Of a stretch of 64,000 nt of DNA, positions 21,995 to 34,347 are shown piece after piece. Each line of letters starts with the position of its first letter. The stretch's first letter is position 1. The notes under the pieces were generated by a model that saw only the letters and a list, made by a program, of their open reading frames with translations, was not told the DNA's origin and did not search any database. Location of the stretch: assembly GCA_900073065.1 (NCBI GenBank), contig FJOG01000005.1, positions 1,613,741 to 1,677,740 on the forward strand, read 5' to 3'. Made by a program: the position numbers and the translations under genes. This stretch comes from Phialocephala subalpina (taxonomy: Eukaryota; Ascomycota; Leotiomycetes; Helotiales; Mollisiaceae).

Positions 21995-22603
21995 TGCTTG
22001 TCTTCCTCCCCTCCAACATTCGTTTCACCCCACCGTAACCTCATGGTAACGACTAACCATGCCATATTTCCTGTTATGGTAATCGACACTACGATCAAAG
22101 ACATCTGAAAACCGGTCACGAGTCGACCAACCTCTTTTGGGCAAGCTCAACCTCGGCTATCTGACAACTCTCCTTTTGAACAATGAACCAACTGCTGCAC
22201 TCTCTCGACGCAGCACCTTCTACGCAAGCCCTTTATTGGGCGGTAGGGCAAACTCTAATACTCAAATACGACACCGAGTCACGGAAGCGGCTTTTATATT
22301 TTGATTACTCGACATCTGAGCTGAAACCAAGGTCTTATCAACCTCGGCTCTGATTGTCAGATTCGGGCCAACCTCATCCCTCCGCCGACGACATCGAGAG
22401 TTAAGATTGCCAGCAATTCCAACGCAAGGATAGGGCTCCATTGCTCTAGAAATTGAAAATCGTAGAACAAGTCATTTCCATCATCAACAGCGTCTTGGCC
22501 AAGGTGACAAGAGTTACCCTGTGATCACACGATATAAGCCTGTCTACTTCAATACCTCACTGCTCAATCTCCTCAAAAGCCGGAATTACCAGACATAACC
22601 AAA
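21995..22603. other. Intergenic region and promoter of the hydrolase gene
   Basis: No coding motif on either strand. Most of this is presumably the upstream region of the gene at 22604. Confidence 0.4.
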
Positions 22604-23916
22604 ATGTCTTCTCTTATAACGACAAACAAATCCTTCACAGTCACCAAAACAGGTAACAAATATGCCTACATCCACCACCCACCGTCCAACCCCAGCAAAC
22701 CAACCCTCCTCCTCCTCCATGGCTTCCCCTCAACCTCCCACGACTGGCGCTACCAAATCCCCCATCTCACCTCTCTCGGATACGGTATCCTAGCCCCCGA
22801 CCTCCTTGGCTACGGATCCTCCTCCAAGCCCCTCGCCGTTGAGCCATACATCGGAAGTTCCATGGCAGCAGACATGATCGCCATTCTCGATCACGAAGGA
22901 CTCAAAACCGTTGTTGGAGTGGGTCATGATTGGGGTACGTACTTATTAAGTCAGTTGATCATCTGGTATCCGGAGAGGGTGGAGAGATGTGTGTTTGTTA
23001 ATGTGCCGTTCCATGTCCCGGGTAGGAAAACGGATGCGAGGGGTTTGAATGAGAAGTCGAGGAGAGCTTTGGGGTTTGAGACGATGGGGTATTGGTAAGC
23101 TTATGTCCATACTAAATTGCTGTCTTTATGTATGAGATCTTCGGAGCTTGGAGCTGTCTTGAGAGCCGAGACACTTCGTTTGCATGCAGGCTCCTGAGAC
23201 AGCTCCCAGCTCCGGAGTTCTCTCCCACCAAGATGACTTTTTCCAGTGCTAATTCGTTCGACAGGATGTCTCTTACTGCGAGTGGGGCGGGGAAGGTTAT
23301 TGGCGATAACGTGAGTACCTGTTTCATGGCCTTTATCTGGCTCTGATGGCGGTGTTGAGGTCAACCAAGGCGAAGAATATATGGCTGACAATGTCCACGG
23401 TAGTGGGAAACATTCTTCAATATAGTCTACTGCGCCGACGCCTCTCTCTGGCGCACACACTTCGCACCCCTCAACGCGATTGAAAACACACTCAAAACCC
23501 TCACTCCTTCCTCGTCAGCAAAGTACGTCGCTCCTTGGGTCAACCAACAAGACAAAGCAGCCCACCACGCCGCTTTTGGCGATGACTATTCTCCAACTCT
23601 AAATTGGTACCACCGCGGCATCAGCTCTCTCGGCGTCGACGACGAGATCTCTGCTCTCAAGTCAGGAACTATTAAAGCAAAGATTGGGATACCGACGTTG
23701 ATGATTACTGGGACTAAGGATGTGGTGTGTGGCGCTGGACATGCGAGGAAGACGATGGAGAGTTGTGTTGAAGATGGAAAGGGAGGGGAGAAGTTGAAGG
23801 TTGTGGATGTTGATGCTGGACATTGGATTATGCTTGAGCAGAAGGAGAGGTTTAATGAGGTGTTGGGGAGCTGGCTTGAGGAGACAGGGAGGGATAACTG
23901 GAAGGCGAAGCTTTGA
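22604..23916 (+). CDS. Alpha/beta-hydrolase, epoxide-hydrolase-like
   Basis: Exons 22604-23094, 23265-23310 and 23404-23916 give 349 residues; introns 23095-23264 (170 bp) and 23311-23403 (93 bp) are GT-AG with matching phase. HGFPSTSHDW at 39-48 is the oxyanion-hole region. GVGHDWG places the nucleophile Asp at 109, the residue expected of epoxide hydrolases and haloalkane dehalogenases. GTKDVVC carries the likely acid and DAGHWIMLEQ the catalytic His. NWYHRG in the cap suggests the epoxide-polarising Tyr, so I favour soluble epoxide hydrolase. The substrate cannot be inferred. The middle exon is only 46 bp; it was placed because it joins GYW to AGKVIGDN and WETFF. Intron 1 holds a strong inverted repeat. 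Confidence 0.82.
23139..23217. repeat. Inverted repeat (hairpin) inside intron 1 of the hydrolase gene
   Basis: Arms 23139-23167 and 23189-23217 (29 bp each, about four mismatches) enclose a 21-base loop. It makes this intron about three times longer than the other introns of the window. Confidence 0.75.
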
Positions 23917-24138
23917 ATTGTGAGTTCTTTGCATCATCATCCCAAAATTCGTGAATATCACTGTGACAAGCTTTGGGATCTGGTGATGGGGTTTTATGAT
24001 TTTCATACTTTTTTTGGTGCTTTTGTGAGTTTTCTACTAGCGTTACAGGAGAAGGAAAAGCCTTTGACAGGCAATATCTTGTACAAATTGAGGTCGTTCT
24101 GATGAACAGACCGGCCAGTGTGAAGGGTGTTCGAAGAT

Positions 24139-27105
24139 CTAGCCATCGAGGACTCGATCGGCGGGCCAACGGAGTCTCCAGCAGAAGCTCCAAGCTACGC
24201 CACACCCAGGAATAAGATTCTTTGTGGATTCCATGACACAGATCCCCACTTCGCCAGTTAAAATAGAATCAAAGCTTACAACCTTCAGACCAAAAAGCGT
24301 ACAAATCCAGCAGGCTTTGTGTGTGTGTTTTCCAACTCTGACAACAATATCCTCAACAGAAACATTCATCCTTTCATCAAATCGTGCCCATCCATATCGC
24401 ATCGCATCGCCTGGAATCGCATCCTTCGAGTCTGTTCGGACGTTTAATGCTTCACCGGAGCGCCACCTTTCTCTGTACTTTGGGTCGATGATCCATTTCC
24501 ATCACGAGCTATGAAAAGCTGTTAGTGGTATTCCTCCAAAGCAGTATCAAACGCAATACTTACCTAACTTCTCCTTGATAGCGGTACGGTCCCACTTGCG
24601 ATCGAATTTCAGACAGGGAACCATTGCATCCTTAATCTTCTGCAGGGCTCGTGCAGCATGACCACCAGCGTCCTCCTCGAATGCCTTGGTTCCCATTGTA
24701 TTGTGCTTTTGACTCATGAGCCGGACTGTAGCTTCGACGATATTTATCTCTTGCAAGGGGCGATTGGGATGGTTGGAATTCAGAGCAGCTGAGGTTTGGA
24801 GGGTGGCATAAGCGTCCATGGCATCACGCATCTTGGCAGACAGCTTGTAATACTCCTTGGGATCATCACCATAAAGGGTCTTGAAGACTGGAGTCAAGTT
24901 CTTCAATTGAAGATTGGTCAAGAAACCGCCGTTCAGGACAGCCGCATCAGCCTCGCCGAGTGCGTTCCAGACTGCAACATGACCACGCTTGATGGCTGCC
25001 TTGTCAAGCTGAGCGACTTTGAGTTGGGATGAGCGAGCCTCCTCGAGGTAGCGAGTGCGAACGTCCTTGCCGATCTGAAACAATGGCTCCTTCAAATGGA
25101 CCTCAAGCTGGAGTTCTCGATTACGAGTCTCGAGCCACTCCAATCGCGCATTGTCGGCCGGGGCTGCAGCTGGAGCTGGAGGAGCAGCTTTGGTCGCCTT
25201 CAAAGCATCGTACTCAGCTTGGAGAGTCCTATATCGCTGTCGCAGCTCCTTTGTGTAATCAGACTCAGCTCGGTATGCTTCAAGCTCACGATCCATCTCA
25301 ATGCGTTCCTCCTTGTATGCCTCCAGCTCCTGCTCAATTGTCTCGAGTCTTGATCCTTGTTCTTCTAACTCTGCCTCGAGGGCCTTAATCTTAATTCTGT
25401 CGGCATTGACAAGTTCGGACAAAGGCTTGTTATTAATGGCAGTCTCGACTGGGCGCTCGACTAGAGGGTTGCCTTGGTGGCCACGCTTGACGGGAGGGGC
25501 TGGCGAGCCTTGATTTGGTATTGCGGTTTCGTAACCTTGATACTTGGAAGCGACGACCAGCTTTGGAGCAGGAGCTTTGGTTGGGGAAGGAGTCCCTGGG
25601 TCATCGTCTGACCACCTGGAGGTAGCAGGAACGAACTGTACGGCCTGCAAAGGCTGCTTGCTCTTCTTGCCCTCTGTAGTCGCAAATTTCTGCCATGCAG
25701 AAGTCGACTGGACGTGGTTCTCTGGATGATATTGAGCTGCAGATGCCGGAGCTGGTGCAGGCGGGTCATTTGGACTCGCCATTGCAATGCTGACGGTAGG
25801 ATCATCACCCCAACGAGCTACGGAGCCTATATGAGCAGTCTGAGGCTTGGCAGGTGTCGAAGAGGGGAATACAGGCCATCCTGAGGGTGACTGAGGTGAC
25901 TGGTATCGGTTGCCAAATGCCTTTGTACCTACGAAGTTGGTGTAAGCCTCGTCTGAGTATTCTGTGTCCTTCTCCTTCTTAGGCAGTGTTGGTTGAGGAG
26001 GCGTAGGCTGTCGATAGCTGGTCTTCTTCACTGCTGCGGGTTGAGGGCTGGGCTGTGGCTGAGCGACTGGGGGTGGGGTAGGAGGTTGTGGTGTTTGTTG
26101 CTTGTCTCCGGCCGCGCCGTTCACAGCAGACATGAAAGCCATGGGATCGACAAGCGTCTGACCACGGTAGACATGCTGAGTGTTCTGGATTACAAGCCGA
26201 GGCGGAGCAGTCTCTTGTCTGGAGAGTCTTGTGGCGAGTGGGCGTGGACCAGCTGCCGGGTTCGACGCGTAACGACTGGCTGCGAGACCGTTCCGTGTGG
26301 TCGGAGAGAAGGTCGCAGTTGCTTGTGCTCGACTTTGGTAGTCCAAATTGGCCGTAACTTCCGGAGAAGCACCAGGTGTGAGCTCTTCTTGCTTGACCAG
26401 TGGAGAAGACACTTCATGTTGTTGCGCGGGATGCGACAAGTTATCAACCTTGCTCCAAGCGGACTCACCATTTGTAGGAGGTGGTGCCGGAGACGCGTAG
26501 CTGGCAGCTTGGTATCGAGTTCCATACTGTAAATGGCCATTTGAAATTCCCCGAAGAGCATCACCTTCCTGTTTGACTTCCTGCTTGATCTCCTCCTGCT
26601 TCACTTCAGCCTGTTGAGTTTGTGCGCTTGACTTTCGTCCGGCGGTGTAGCTTCCACCTGGCGCCAAGCCATATCGCTTCTCGAATTGTGATCGCGTACC
26701 ATGATGAGGACGGTACACGGGAATCACGCGTTCTTGATTTGACTCGGCGGAGTGTGCGGTCTGAGTGGCAGGAGGCTGGTAGATTGTGCTGCTTTGCATG
26801 TCGACTGAATCAGGCTCTGGCTCAGATTTGACTACTGAAGATGGGTGTGGACGTGTGGCAGGGCGAATTGCGATGTGGGCGTTGATTTGATTGACGTGTT
26901 TTTGAGCTGCTTGGACGTCGATCTTGGCTGGTTGAGGTGTGATCGGAAGCTCGTTCTCTCTCGATCCTGCAGCTTGATTCTGGGTTGCATCTCCTCTCCA
27001 GTAATTAGTAGTAGTGGTGCCGCGCTCCCGAGCTCGAGCCGCTGCAAAATCACCCCAGCCAGAGCGTAGTACCGCCTCGATGATGTCCGTACGGCCGCCG
27101 TCCAT
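24139..27105 (-). CDS. Coiled-coil array member 1
   Basis: The main exon is 24564-27105, starting at MDGGRTDIIEAVLRSGWGDF; the upstream in-frame Met at 27207 looks like leader. A long Pro/Gln/Ser-rich disordered part is followed by a coiled coil (about residues 555-665). Then comes the array's C-terminal domain: PLFQIGKDVRTRYLEEAR, IKRGHVAVWNALGEADAAV and FKTLYG. A GTAAGT donor follows EKLG at 24563. Downstream, the minus frame to 24139 is protein-like (WIIDPKYRERW, VGICVMESTKNLIPGCGVAW), but the visible acceptors join it one base out of phase. The C-terminus is therefore unsettled; reading into the intron gives a stop at 24547. Function unknown. Confidence 0.7.
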
Positions 27106-29986
27106 GATCAAGGCCGTATGTTCGAGGCCTGTATCCGTTGCACCAGAATTGTGAGTAAGGGAGGACAATTCAATGATAAAGTGGCCAAAAGAATTGGAGA
27201 ATGTCACAGGAATTGGAGTTGTTGCGATTTGTTTTGGTTTGTGGAGGAAGAAATCAAGGCGTTCAAATTATGGATCCACTTTCAGATTCACGCTAGGCCT
27301 TCGCGTCTTCTCTTCATGCAGAGACCAAGATATCTCTACTCGAAAAGCATCGAGTGAGTGCTGAAATGCTCGATCTCTGCTCACATAATCACCCTTGGCT
27401 TTTCACGTGTTATATTTGAAATAGTTTTCCGCTGGGTTTCGTTGTACCTACACTTCAGGTCTTCACCTCGCTCCTGCAGAGCTCAAATGTTCGTTTCTAC
27501 GAAGCCAACATAGGGAATCTTAGAAGCTCAATCTCTACGAAGATCCGAAATGATCCTCGACCATACTTCAGTTTGGAATTATTGACTAGGTGCCCAGATC
27601 TTAGGAGTTTATTTCCAGAGACATCACGGTGTACATAAAGAAGTTTTGGATCCTGCACAGCCTACCAATATGTCCCTCATTGCACGCATTAAAACGTAGC
27701 AATGCCTGTACTCGCGGACACAGAGTATAATTGTTCGTAAAGTCCGATTGCTTCCCCAGTAAGATGCCCTTTGACTCTCAAAGCTAGGAGTCGAGGATGA
27801 GGAGCTATGACAAAAGTATTGGTTATGGAGTGGCAACGGCTAGACCTTGTGTGCAGTACTTCCCTCCTGGTTTCCACGGTTTTCACTCGCCCCGGGAAGC
27901 TAGCAGCTTCGGTTTGGATCAATTTTGCCCCATTTGCTTTATCAAACTACCTATCAATGCAATAAGCATTTCTTTCTCACCTCAGCTGCGGCAGCGCTCT
28001 CAACTTCCTAGCCTCGCCTGGACTTTCCGGAGCCCATGCTCTACGGTTAAGGACGAAAGGTGGCTGAAAACAGGAGTTCCTGCAACATGCGGTATCTCAG
28101 CCTGGCGTGGCCTCTTTGAATATCCTTGATAGGGTAAGAAATTGAAAATGCTGAACTGTTTATTAAGATAAGCTTGTATTGCCTCGCAATACGGAGGAGA
28201 ATCGATTCATCTTGAGCGTTTCTATATTATGGTCACAAAAGGAAGAGTTCTAGTACTCGCCATCTTCAGAGATTTGTTCAGGTGCCTGATCAGTTGGCGG
28301 CCCGCAACTATGACTTTTGGCAGCGAAAAAGTCCTAAAATTTTTAGTACTTTCAGCAAATCGGATTCTTGAAGCTTTTTCTTACGATGTGTGGCAATCTA
28401 TTCAATGCCCTTCTCTAGGGAAAGCCAATTATATTACCCAGAGTCTCGATGCACTCGAACAGCTTTCTCAACATAGCGAGTAAAGCTGATCGTGATCAAG
28501 GAGTGGAACAAATTAGCGAGGCGCGCTAGCTAAGCGAGACAGAATCAACCCCTTGTTGCGCCGCAAAAAAAACGCAAAAACATAAAAAGCGGGACTGAGC
28601 AGTAAGGAAAACTTTAAAAAGCTCCCTACCAACCCGTCGAGTTGGGGTGGTAGATAGGAAAACCCCCGGGCAGTTTATTCTTGAGTCGCCCCCCTCTAGA
28701 GGGCGACTCCATGTGAAGGTGTATAGAGTAATAGCAGGAATTCGACGTGACGTCAGGGTGCTATTTGCTAAGTGTCTAATCGCTAAGACGAAAACTTTTC
28801 ATTATTTAAATTTGAATAGGTATTTGTGGTGGATTTGCCGAGTGTGCCCCACCTTAGTCCCAAATAGGCAGCTACGGGTCTTGAAGATGTTCTAGAGCCA
28901 TGAACACATGATCTCTCGAGCTCGAGTTGAAAAGCTGAAGCGTCCGTATCATCAAAGATAAGGAATGAGATTTTGGAAGTCCCTCTCCTTGTTAGTAATC
29001 TGGGAATTTGAAGTGAGGTCGCCTATAAACGAAGTGATATGCCTCGAGGAATGTTAACGCTTTTATCAATACCCTTCCTTTCTTGACAATCATGAAGAGC
29101 TGAAATCTCTGTTCTAACAACAACAAATGACTCAAAGTCTTCGAATCTCGGCCACCAATTTCTTGAAAGTGATCAAGACTATTTAGCCACCCACGCTTGA
29201 AACTTTAGTGAAGTTCTTCCACGTCCTGCTCCGAAAGGAACGTATGTGTATCCATGTCTTTACTACTGCATCAGTCCATCCGCTCCTGGTACTTATCCAG
29301 AGGTTGAAGTCCATGTATTTTAAGAAGTAACAAGTGACCGATCAAAACTTGGGTTGCTAGAAAAGTCTTTACAATTGGCCAAATGGCTTGGAGTTGGTAA
29401 TATGACCGTGTTGGATTTGTTCCGCAGAGACCATGCTATACACCAAGAGTTGTTGATGCCCTATAACTATATCATCCAGACAAAAAATGCCCATCATTTA
29501 GCCAACTTGCCGATACCATGTGGTCTAAAACCCAGGTCCCAGCTCGCAACATTATCACGCGAATACTCACAGTTGCTAATTTCACGTATGAACTCAGTGC
29601 TAGCGCCACTATATTCGCACCTTTTGAATGCGGTGTTTGTCAAAAAGCTGCTGCATTGATGTTGAGAAGATGTGCCCGTGTCTCCGTTGAAAGACCAAAC
29701 ATCTAGAACCTACCAACTCTCGAATGTAAACTTTCTTGACTGTTCTTCCATTTAGACAGCCTCCTCGGCACCTCAACTACCAATGGCTCCTTTTCTTCTC
29801 CAAAACTCAAACCTCCGACACTGACAATATGCCACAATTCCTCTTACATCTACCTGACTCGTCTCAAGAGCTCCATTGAACGATTAGTACACAGCCTACA
29901 GTGAGAATCAAACATACAACGGTACTAGATCAAAGTCAGTAAGTCCTAGGAAAGGTTGCTCCGAGCCAACTTACCTGCCGGTATAA
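27106..29986. other. 2.9-kb region without a confident gene
   Basis: Several frames of 60-110 codons occur on both strands, none with recognisable motifs. A GC-rich double hairpin lies at 28625-28709. Around 29518-29706 the plus strand has a slightly protein-like frame (VPARNIITRILTVANFTYEL), possibly a gene relic, but I could not assign it. Confidence 0.35.
28625..28709. other. Two adjacent GC-rich hairpins
   Basis: CTACCAACCC and GGGGTGGTAG form an imperfect stem near 28625-28652. GAGTCGCCC (28683-28691) and GGGCGACTC (28701-28709) form a perfect 9-bp stem. An A-rich stretch precedes them. Could be a structured RNA or a transposon end; nothing decides this. Confidence 0.4.
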
Positions 29987-31768
29987 TTAGCGGCGACCAT
30001 ACTTAGGTCTATCCATGTTGACAATCTTGTCGGTCAATCCCTCCAACTCTTCAAGGAGATCTCTAACTCCGATACTGGACTCAAAGTCATGATTACTCAT
30101 GACATAGTGCATGTTGATAAGTCTCCGGGAAAGCTCTCCGTGCTCCTTACGTTTGTTTGCTGCCTTGCTATCGCTGACGCCTTTAAGAGTCTTGAGAGTT
30201 GCTTCACAATCCGTGAGTCTCGACATCTTCTTGGTACAACAAGGGTACGCGAATGGCGATGTCTCATAGAGCTCTTTGAATATCTCCTCCATGTCATCGT
30301 AATTCTCTTCTGGACCGAGATTCAACTTGAACAGAGCAGCATCCTTGTCGCCGTTCGCTCGATGTGTTTCAATATTTCCATCCTGGATCAAGCACTTATC
30401 CACGTCAGACTTGTCAAGATCGAAGACTGACTCTCTGGCTTGCTCCAAGAATCGGAGGCGAATAGCTGCTCCAACCTCAACCAAAGGTTGCTGTTCTTCG
30501 ATTTCCTTCTCCAGGTCTTGAATTCGAAAGTCCTTGTCACTAAGGTACCCTCTCAGCTCGTTTTCACTTTCTTCGGTAATGCGAAGGTCCTCTTGCACAA
30601 TGTACAGCTCGTTTCTGAGGCCGGTGTTCTCTTTTTTCAGCTTTCGTATCGTGTCTCCGGACCTCGTATTGTTCTGCTTAATTTGGTTAAGTTGGTTGGA
30701 CATGTCGGCATATCGTCTTCTCAGATCCTGCTCCTCGAAACTAGGCTCATTGTTCCTCAGTTCGCGCTCTCCAACCAATTCGTTTTTGAGGTCTGCTAAT
30801 TCGAAGTTCATAGCAGCAAATCGATTGCGTGATGCAAGCTCTTCTTCCTGCGCCTGCTGCAAAGCTGTTTGTAGAAGTCGTTGACCGGTGGTTTTGTCGG
30901 CGAGCTCTTTCCTGAGCTGTGTGATCATTGACTGTTGATTTTTCTCCTCGCTAGTCATCTGCTGGACTTCGGACAATGCCTTCTTGGTCTTCGCAACCTC
31001 GAGACGAAGCTCCTTCTTTGCTTGCTTCCTCTGTGTCTTGAGCTCCTCATTGTGCTCTGTTTCTAGACATTCGATAACCTCCGTGTGTTTATCGATTGTG
31101 GCTTGCAGCTGAAGACATTTGTACTCCAATTTCGATTTCTCGACACTCATTGTATTAGCCCGACTGATGATATTCTCATTTTTCTTTTGGAATGTGGCGA
31201 GCTCCGACTTTGCTGCTACAATCTGTTGCTTCGAAGCCTTGAGATCCTTTTCTTTCTTCTCCAATTGGTGCTTTAACGATGTTACCTGGGCTCGCAGATC
31301 TTCTAGAGCGCTTCGTGGCTTTAGGAGGAAAGAAGAAGGTACTTCGAGCCTGGAGAGCAGAGTTGTCTTCGACTTGATGGGCTCGACGTCGTCTGATGGC
31401 TGGACAAATTGTGATTTCGCAGACTTGGCGACCGGAGCGGGAGCCGCAGCCTTGATTGACATAGCCGCAACAGAAGTAATCACGGAATCCACGATTGAAA
31501 CCTCTCCTGCCGAGGTGCTAGAGTCTTCGCTTTCGCCTTCCTCCTCGACTTCAGATAGGGAAATCCTGCCGTCCTTTGTGCTCTTCTTTGTTTTACCCGT
31601 CCACATCGTGGGTAGAAAATCTTCGGTATCATCATCCATGAAACTGCCAGCATCTGAGTCACTATCCTCTTGTTGTGATTTGGCTTTGGGTTCATCGTGC
31701 CTCGATGGCTTGGGTTTCGAGGAAGGAGTTTTGCCAATTCGGTCGGCGGTCTTCTTTCGCTTCGCCAT
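29987..31768 (-). CDS. Coiled-coil array member 2
   Basis: A single exon of 593 residues, using MAKRKKTADRIGKTPSSKPK at 31768 as start; upstream in-frame codons to 32011 look like leader. The N-terminus is basic and then acidic (DSDSDAGSFMDDDTEDF). Residues about 165-440 form a long, nearly uninterrupted coiled coil. The C-terminal array domain reads PLVEVGAAIRLRFLEQAR, LIQDGNIETHRANGDKDAAL and FKELYE, then about 90 further residues. This is the longest intact member. The basic N-terminus might act as a nuclear localisation signal (inference). No enzymatic motif. Confidence 0.82.
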   Translation of the reverse strand: MAKRKKTADRIGKTPSSKPKPSRHDEPKAKSQQEDSDSDAGSFMDDDTEDFLPTMWTGKTKKSTKDGRISLSEVEEEGESEDSSTSAGEVSIVDSVITSVAAMSIKAAAPAPVAKSAKSQFVQPSDDVEPIKSKTTLLSRLEVPSSFLLKPRSALEDLRAQVTSLKHQLEKKEKDLKASKQQIVAAKSELATFQKKNENIISRANTMSVEKSKLEYKCLQLQATIDKHTEVIECLETEHNEELKTQRKQAKKELRLEVAKTKKALSEVQQMTSEEKNQQSMITQLRKELADKTTGQRLLQTALQQAQEEELASRNRFAAMNFELADLKNELVGERELRNNEPSFEEQDLRRRYADMSNQLNQIKQNNTRSGDTIRKLKKENTGLRNELYIVQEDLRITEESENELRGYLSDKDFRIQDLEKEIEEQQPLVEVGAAIRLRFLEQARESVFDLDKSDVDKCLIQDGNIETHRANGDKDAALFKLNLGPEENYDDMEEIFKELYETSPFAYPCCTKKMSRLTDCEATLKTLKGVSDSKAANKRKEHGELSRRLINMHYVMSNHDFESSIGVRDLLEELEGLTDKIVNMDRPKYGRR

Positions 31769-32557
31769 AGCAGAATTGTATGCGGAAGCTTGCTGAAATT
31801 TGCTGGTACCAAGAGGAGTGGTTATCCGAAGCAGACGTATCGATTGATTCGAATCGTGGAGCTGACGAAGGCGCGTCAAAAAATCCGATTCAAGTTCGCA
31901 ATTAAATGTACAGGTGTAAGCAGCTCGAAGTAAATAGTTGGAGAATGAGGCTTGAGCAAGAATTGTGGCTGCAAGACTTTCCCGGAAGAATGAGGTCACC
32001 TCCGAAATCAAAGTCGAGTTTAGAAATTTTTGTTGTTGTGAACATGACCAGACATCGAGGTGTGGGGTGGGCTAGGGTCTCGCTTAAACTCTTGGCGCTC
32101 CTCGAGCGGATGAATAGGAGAATGTCCCGGAATGACAAAGGTGGACATTAAGAAATGAGACATCCTGCACCACATTCAAAGATCACCAATATTTTTTGAA
32201 GATGAGGATGAAATCTTGCGATGGGGCCGGGCCTTCTCTTCTCAGGAGACGCAATGCAATGAACCTCTGGAACAAATTAAACCCAAGTGGCTACCCAGAC
32301 TTGATTGGAGGGATCACCAGAGTCATCAAAGATCAACAATTATTGGTGGTGAACAAAATAATATTACATTCAATAGGCTTTATAATGTACATTAAAAAAC
32401 TGGTACCTTCCTCGAAACTATCTGTCAATAGCTTGTGGCCTCTCAAAAAACATCTATCTCGGGTCCCTCCGTAACTCTGCATGGGCAGATACGCTTATCT
32501 TCGATGCCTATAACAAAATTAGCTTCCAGAAGCTATCTCAATCAACCCATAGGTAAC
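31769..32557. other. Intergenic region between array members 2 and 3
   Basis: Contains the leader and promoter of member 2 and the 3' flank of member 3. No other gene seen. Confidence 0.4.
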
Positions 32558-33836
32558 CTACTTCTCCTTCTTAGCTGCGTGATTCAGCTTGTGCTCGGCG
32601 AGCAGCGCAGTATAACTCTCCTTCAACTTGTTGTATGTGGTCTGGCCGCCAACATTGTCGTTCAAGTGCTTCTCGATCTTTTCTGTATCCCAATGATACA
32701 CAGCCGAGTTCTTGAAATCCTTGAAATGAGCATCGAAGGTAAGTCGCTCCATGCTGGGGGAATCTGATGAAATCGTAAATTCGGGGATGCTGCCACGCCA
32801 GTCCAACATATCCATCAGCCTCTTGCAGCTTCTGTGCTCCAACACGAACTCCTTGTTGACGCCATATGATCTCTCGAATAGAGACGGAGTCTTCCTGGGT
32901 GCCATGTCAGAGACCATAGCATCTGCCAGGGCAGCACCGTAGTGGGACGCCGCATCACCCAGACCAATGACCTCTTTGTCTTGTAACTTCTCCTCCTTGG
33001 CCCATTCCAGCTTTCGATTGCGAATTCGGACGCCTAGGGATACTAGTGGCTCTAGTCTACCGCGCTCTTGCTGTCTTGCGGCCTAAACGCACAATGTCAG
33101 TTTCTGATAGCGTTTCATCGGGGAGTACTTGAAGAGCACAATGTTGGATCTTGACATACAATGACATTCGTAACTTCCAATTGGAGAGCTCTGCCCCATT
33201 CCACCCTCCATGTCTGTTCTGCCCTGTTAGCTGCATCTTTGAAGGTGTCTACCAAGCCGTTCAAATCAGCCAATGTAGCTTTCTCGACCTTGAACTCCTC
33301 CTCCTTTTCGCCTAGAAGAATGCACCTGGGGGCCATAATGTTGTGGATGCTTTCAATCTCCAGCTTGTGCTTCAGCATTTCTCCAACCTTCTGCACGGCC
33401 TTGATTGCGTCTTAGTCTTTTCAACTCTGCTCTTGCACTCTGCTTCCCAATGTTTTGCTTGTTGTGTTGCGCTGCGAATTGTCCATGTATCGCTGCCTTC
33501 AGACACCAAACAGTCCATGACATTGTCCGACGGTGTGAAGACATCTTGAGAGAGTTGGAGAGCCTTTATGGTCTGGTTGAGGGCCATTTCGTCACCATTA
33601 TGTGAGTTTGCGAAAACGGTTTGCAGCTTGTGTACTTGAGCTGCCTTGTCATGACACTCCTTACGCAGATCCAAGACTTCATCTTCGATGCTCTTGACGC
33701 ATAGTTCTTGGATTCTGATAGCTTCGATATGTGCCGCAAGCTCGCGCTTCTTCTCAAAGGTTTCTTCGAACAACTTGCCTTTGGCAAGGTGTTTGGCGTA
33801 CTCGATGTCGAAATCTGGCTCAATTGTTGACGCCAT
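32558..33836 (-). CDS. Coiled-coil array member 3 (one apparent frame slip)
   Basis: Starts MASTIEPDFDIEYAKHLAKG at 33836, similar in layout to the start of member 5 (MPSDEDFEAEYERQ). The coiled coil runs to SRVEKTK, where the frame must move by one base near 33408-33416 to continue AIKAVQKVGEMLKHKLEIES. No GT-AG intron fits, so a one-base deletion or sequence error is likely. Exon 2 (32558-33082) follows a 77-bp GT-AG intron and holds PLVSLGVRIRNRKLEWAK, VIGLGDAASHYGAALADAM, FERSYG and LMDMLDWRGSIPEF. The last block also occurs in member 5 (LMDILSWRGSMKEY), so 3 and 5 are the closest pair. Confidence 0.68.
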
Positions 33837-34347
33837 TGTGGGATGCTTGGATAGAGTGGAACTTCCCGAGAATCGCGGTTTCGAGGAGATTAGTGCGCGG
33901 GGGAAAGGGAGTTCGTTGAAGAAAATTCTTGTCGACAATATCAAGGACAGTAGAACCGTGCTTGTACCGAGATACGGACTTGGCAAGCTAGTCTTCGAGC
34001 TCACGATCCGAAGGTGAACCTCTTCAATCGGATCAAGCTCCCGTTAATGGACGGAGTGTCCCGTTAGTTCGATTAATTTTGTCTACCGGGTAAGGAAGCC
34101 TTTGAGCTGGGAACGTAATTTCTTCGAAGACATTTCACAAGTAATGCGGAAATTCCAGGGCCTTCCTCGATCTTTCAACAAAAGGAATAATTCAAAGGAT
34201 TTGAGATCTTTTGCTACCAAAAGGTCTGAGAAATTCCGTAATGTGAAGAGTTTCATCTAAAATGAAAATGCTAGTGGAAATTCCTTTTCCACCTCCTATG
34301 CAGCGTCAATGTCGGTAGATTGTTGAAAAGTCTGAAATGGTGCTATA
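33837..34347. other. Upstream region of array member 3
   Basis: No gene seen; leader and promoter of the minus-strand gene. Confidence 0.35.

Noticed and set aside
29354..29706. Cytochrome-P450-like fragment
   Set aside because: VPARNIITRILTVANF loosely recalls a P450 helix, but there is no heme-binding FxxGxxxC motif or EXXR nearby and the frames are short.
31769..32011. Longer N-terminus of array member 2 from an upstream Met
   Set aside because: The extra 81 codons have leader-like composition, while MAKRKKTADRIGK is a natural start. The same reasoning applies to 27106-27207 for member 1.
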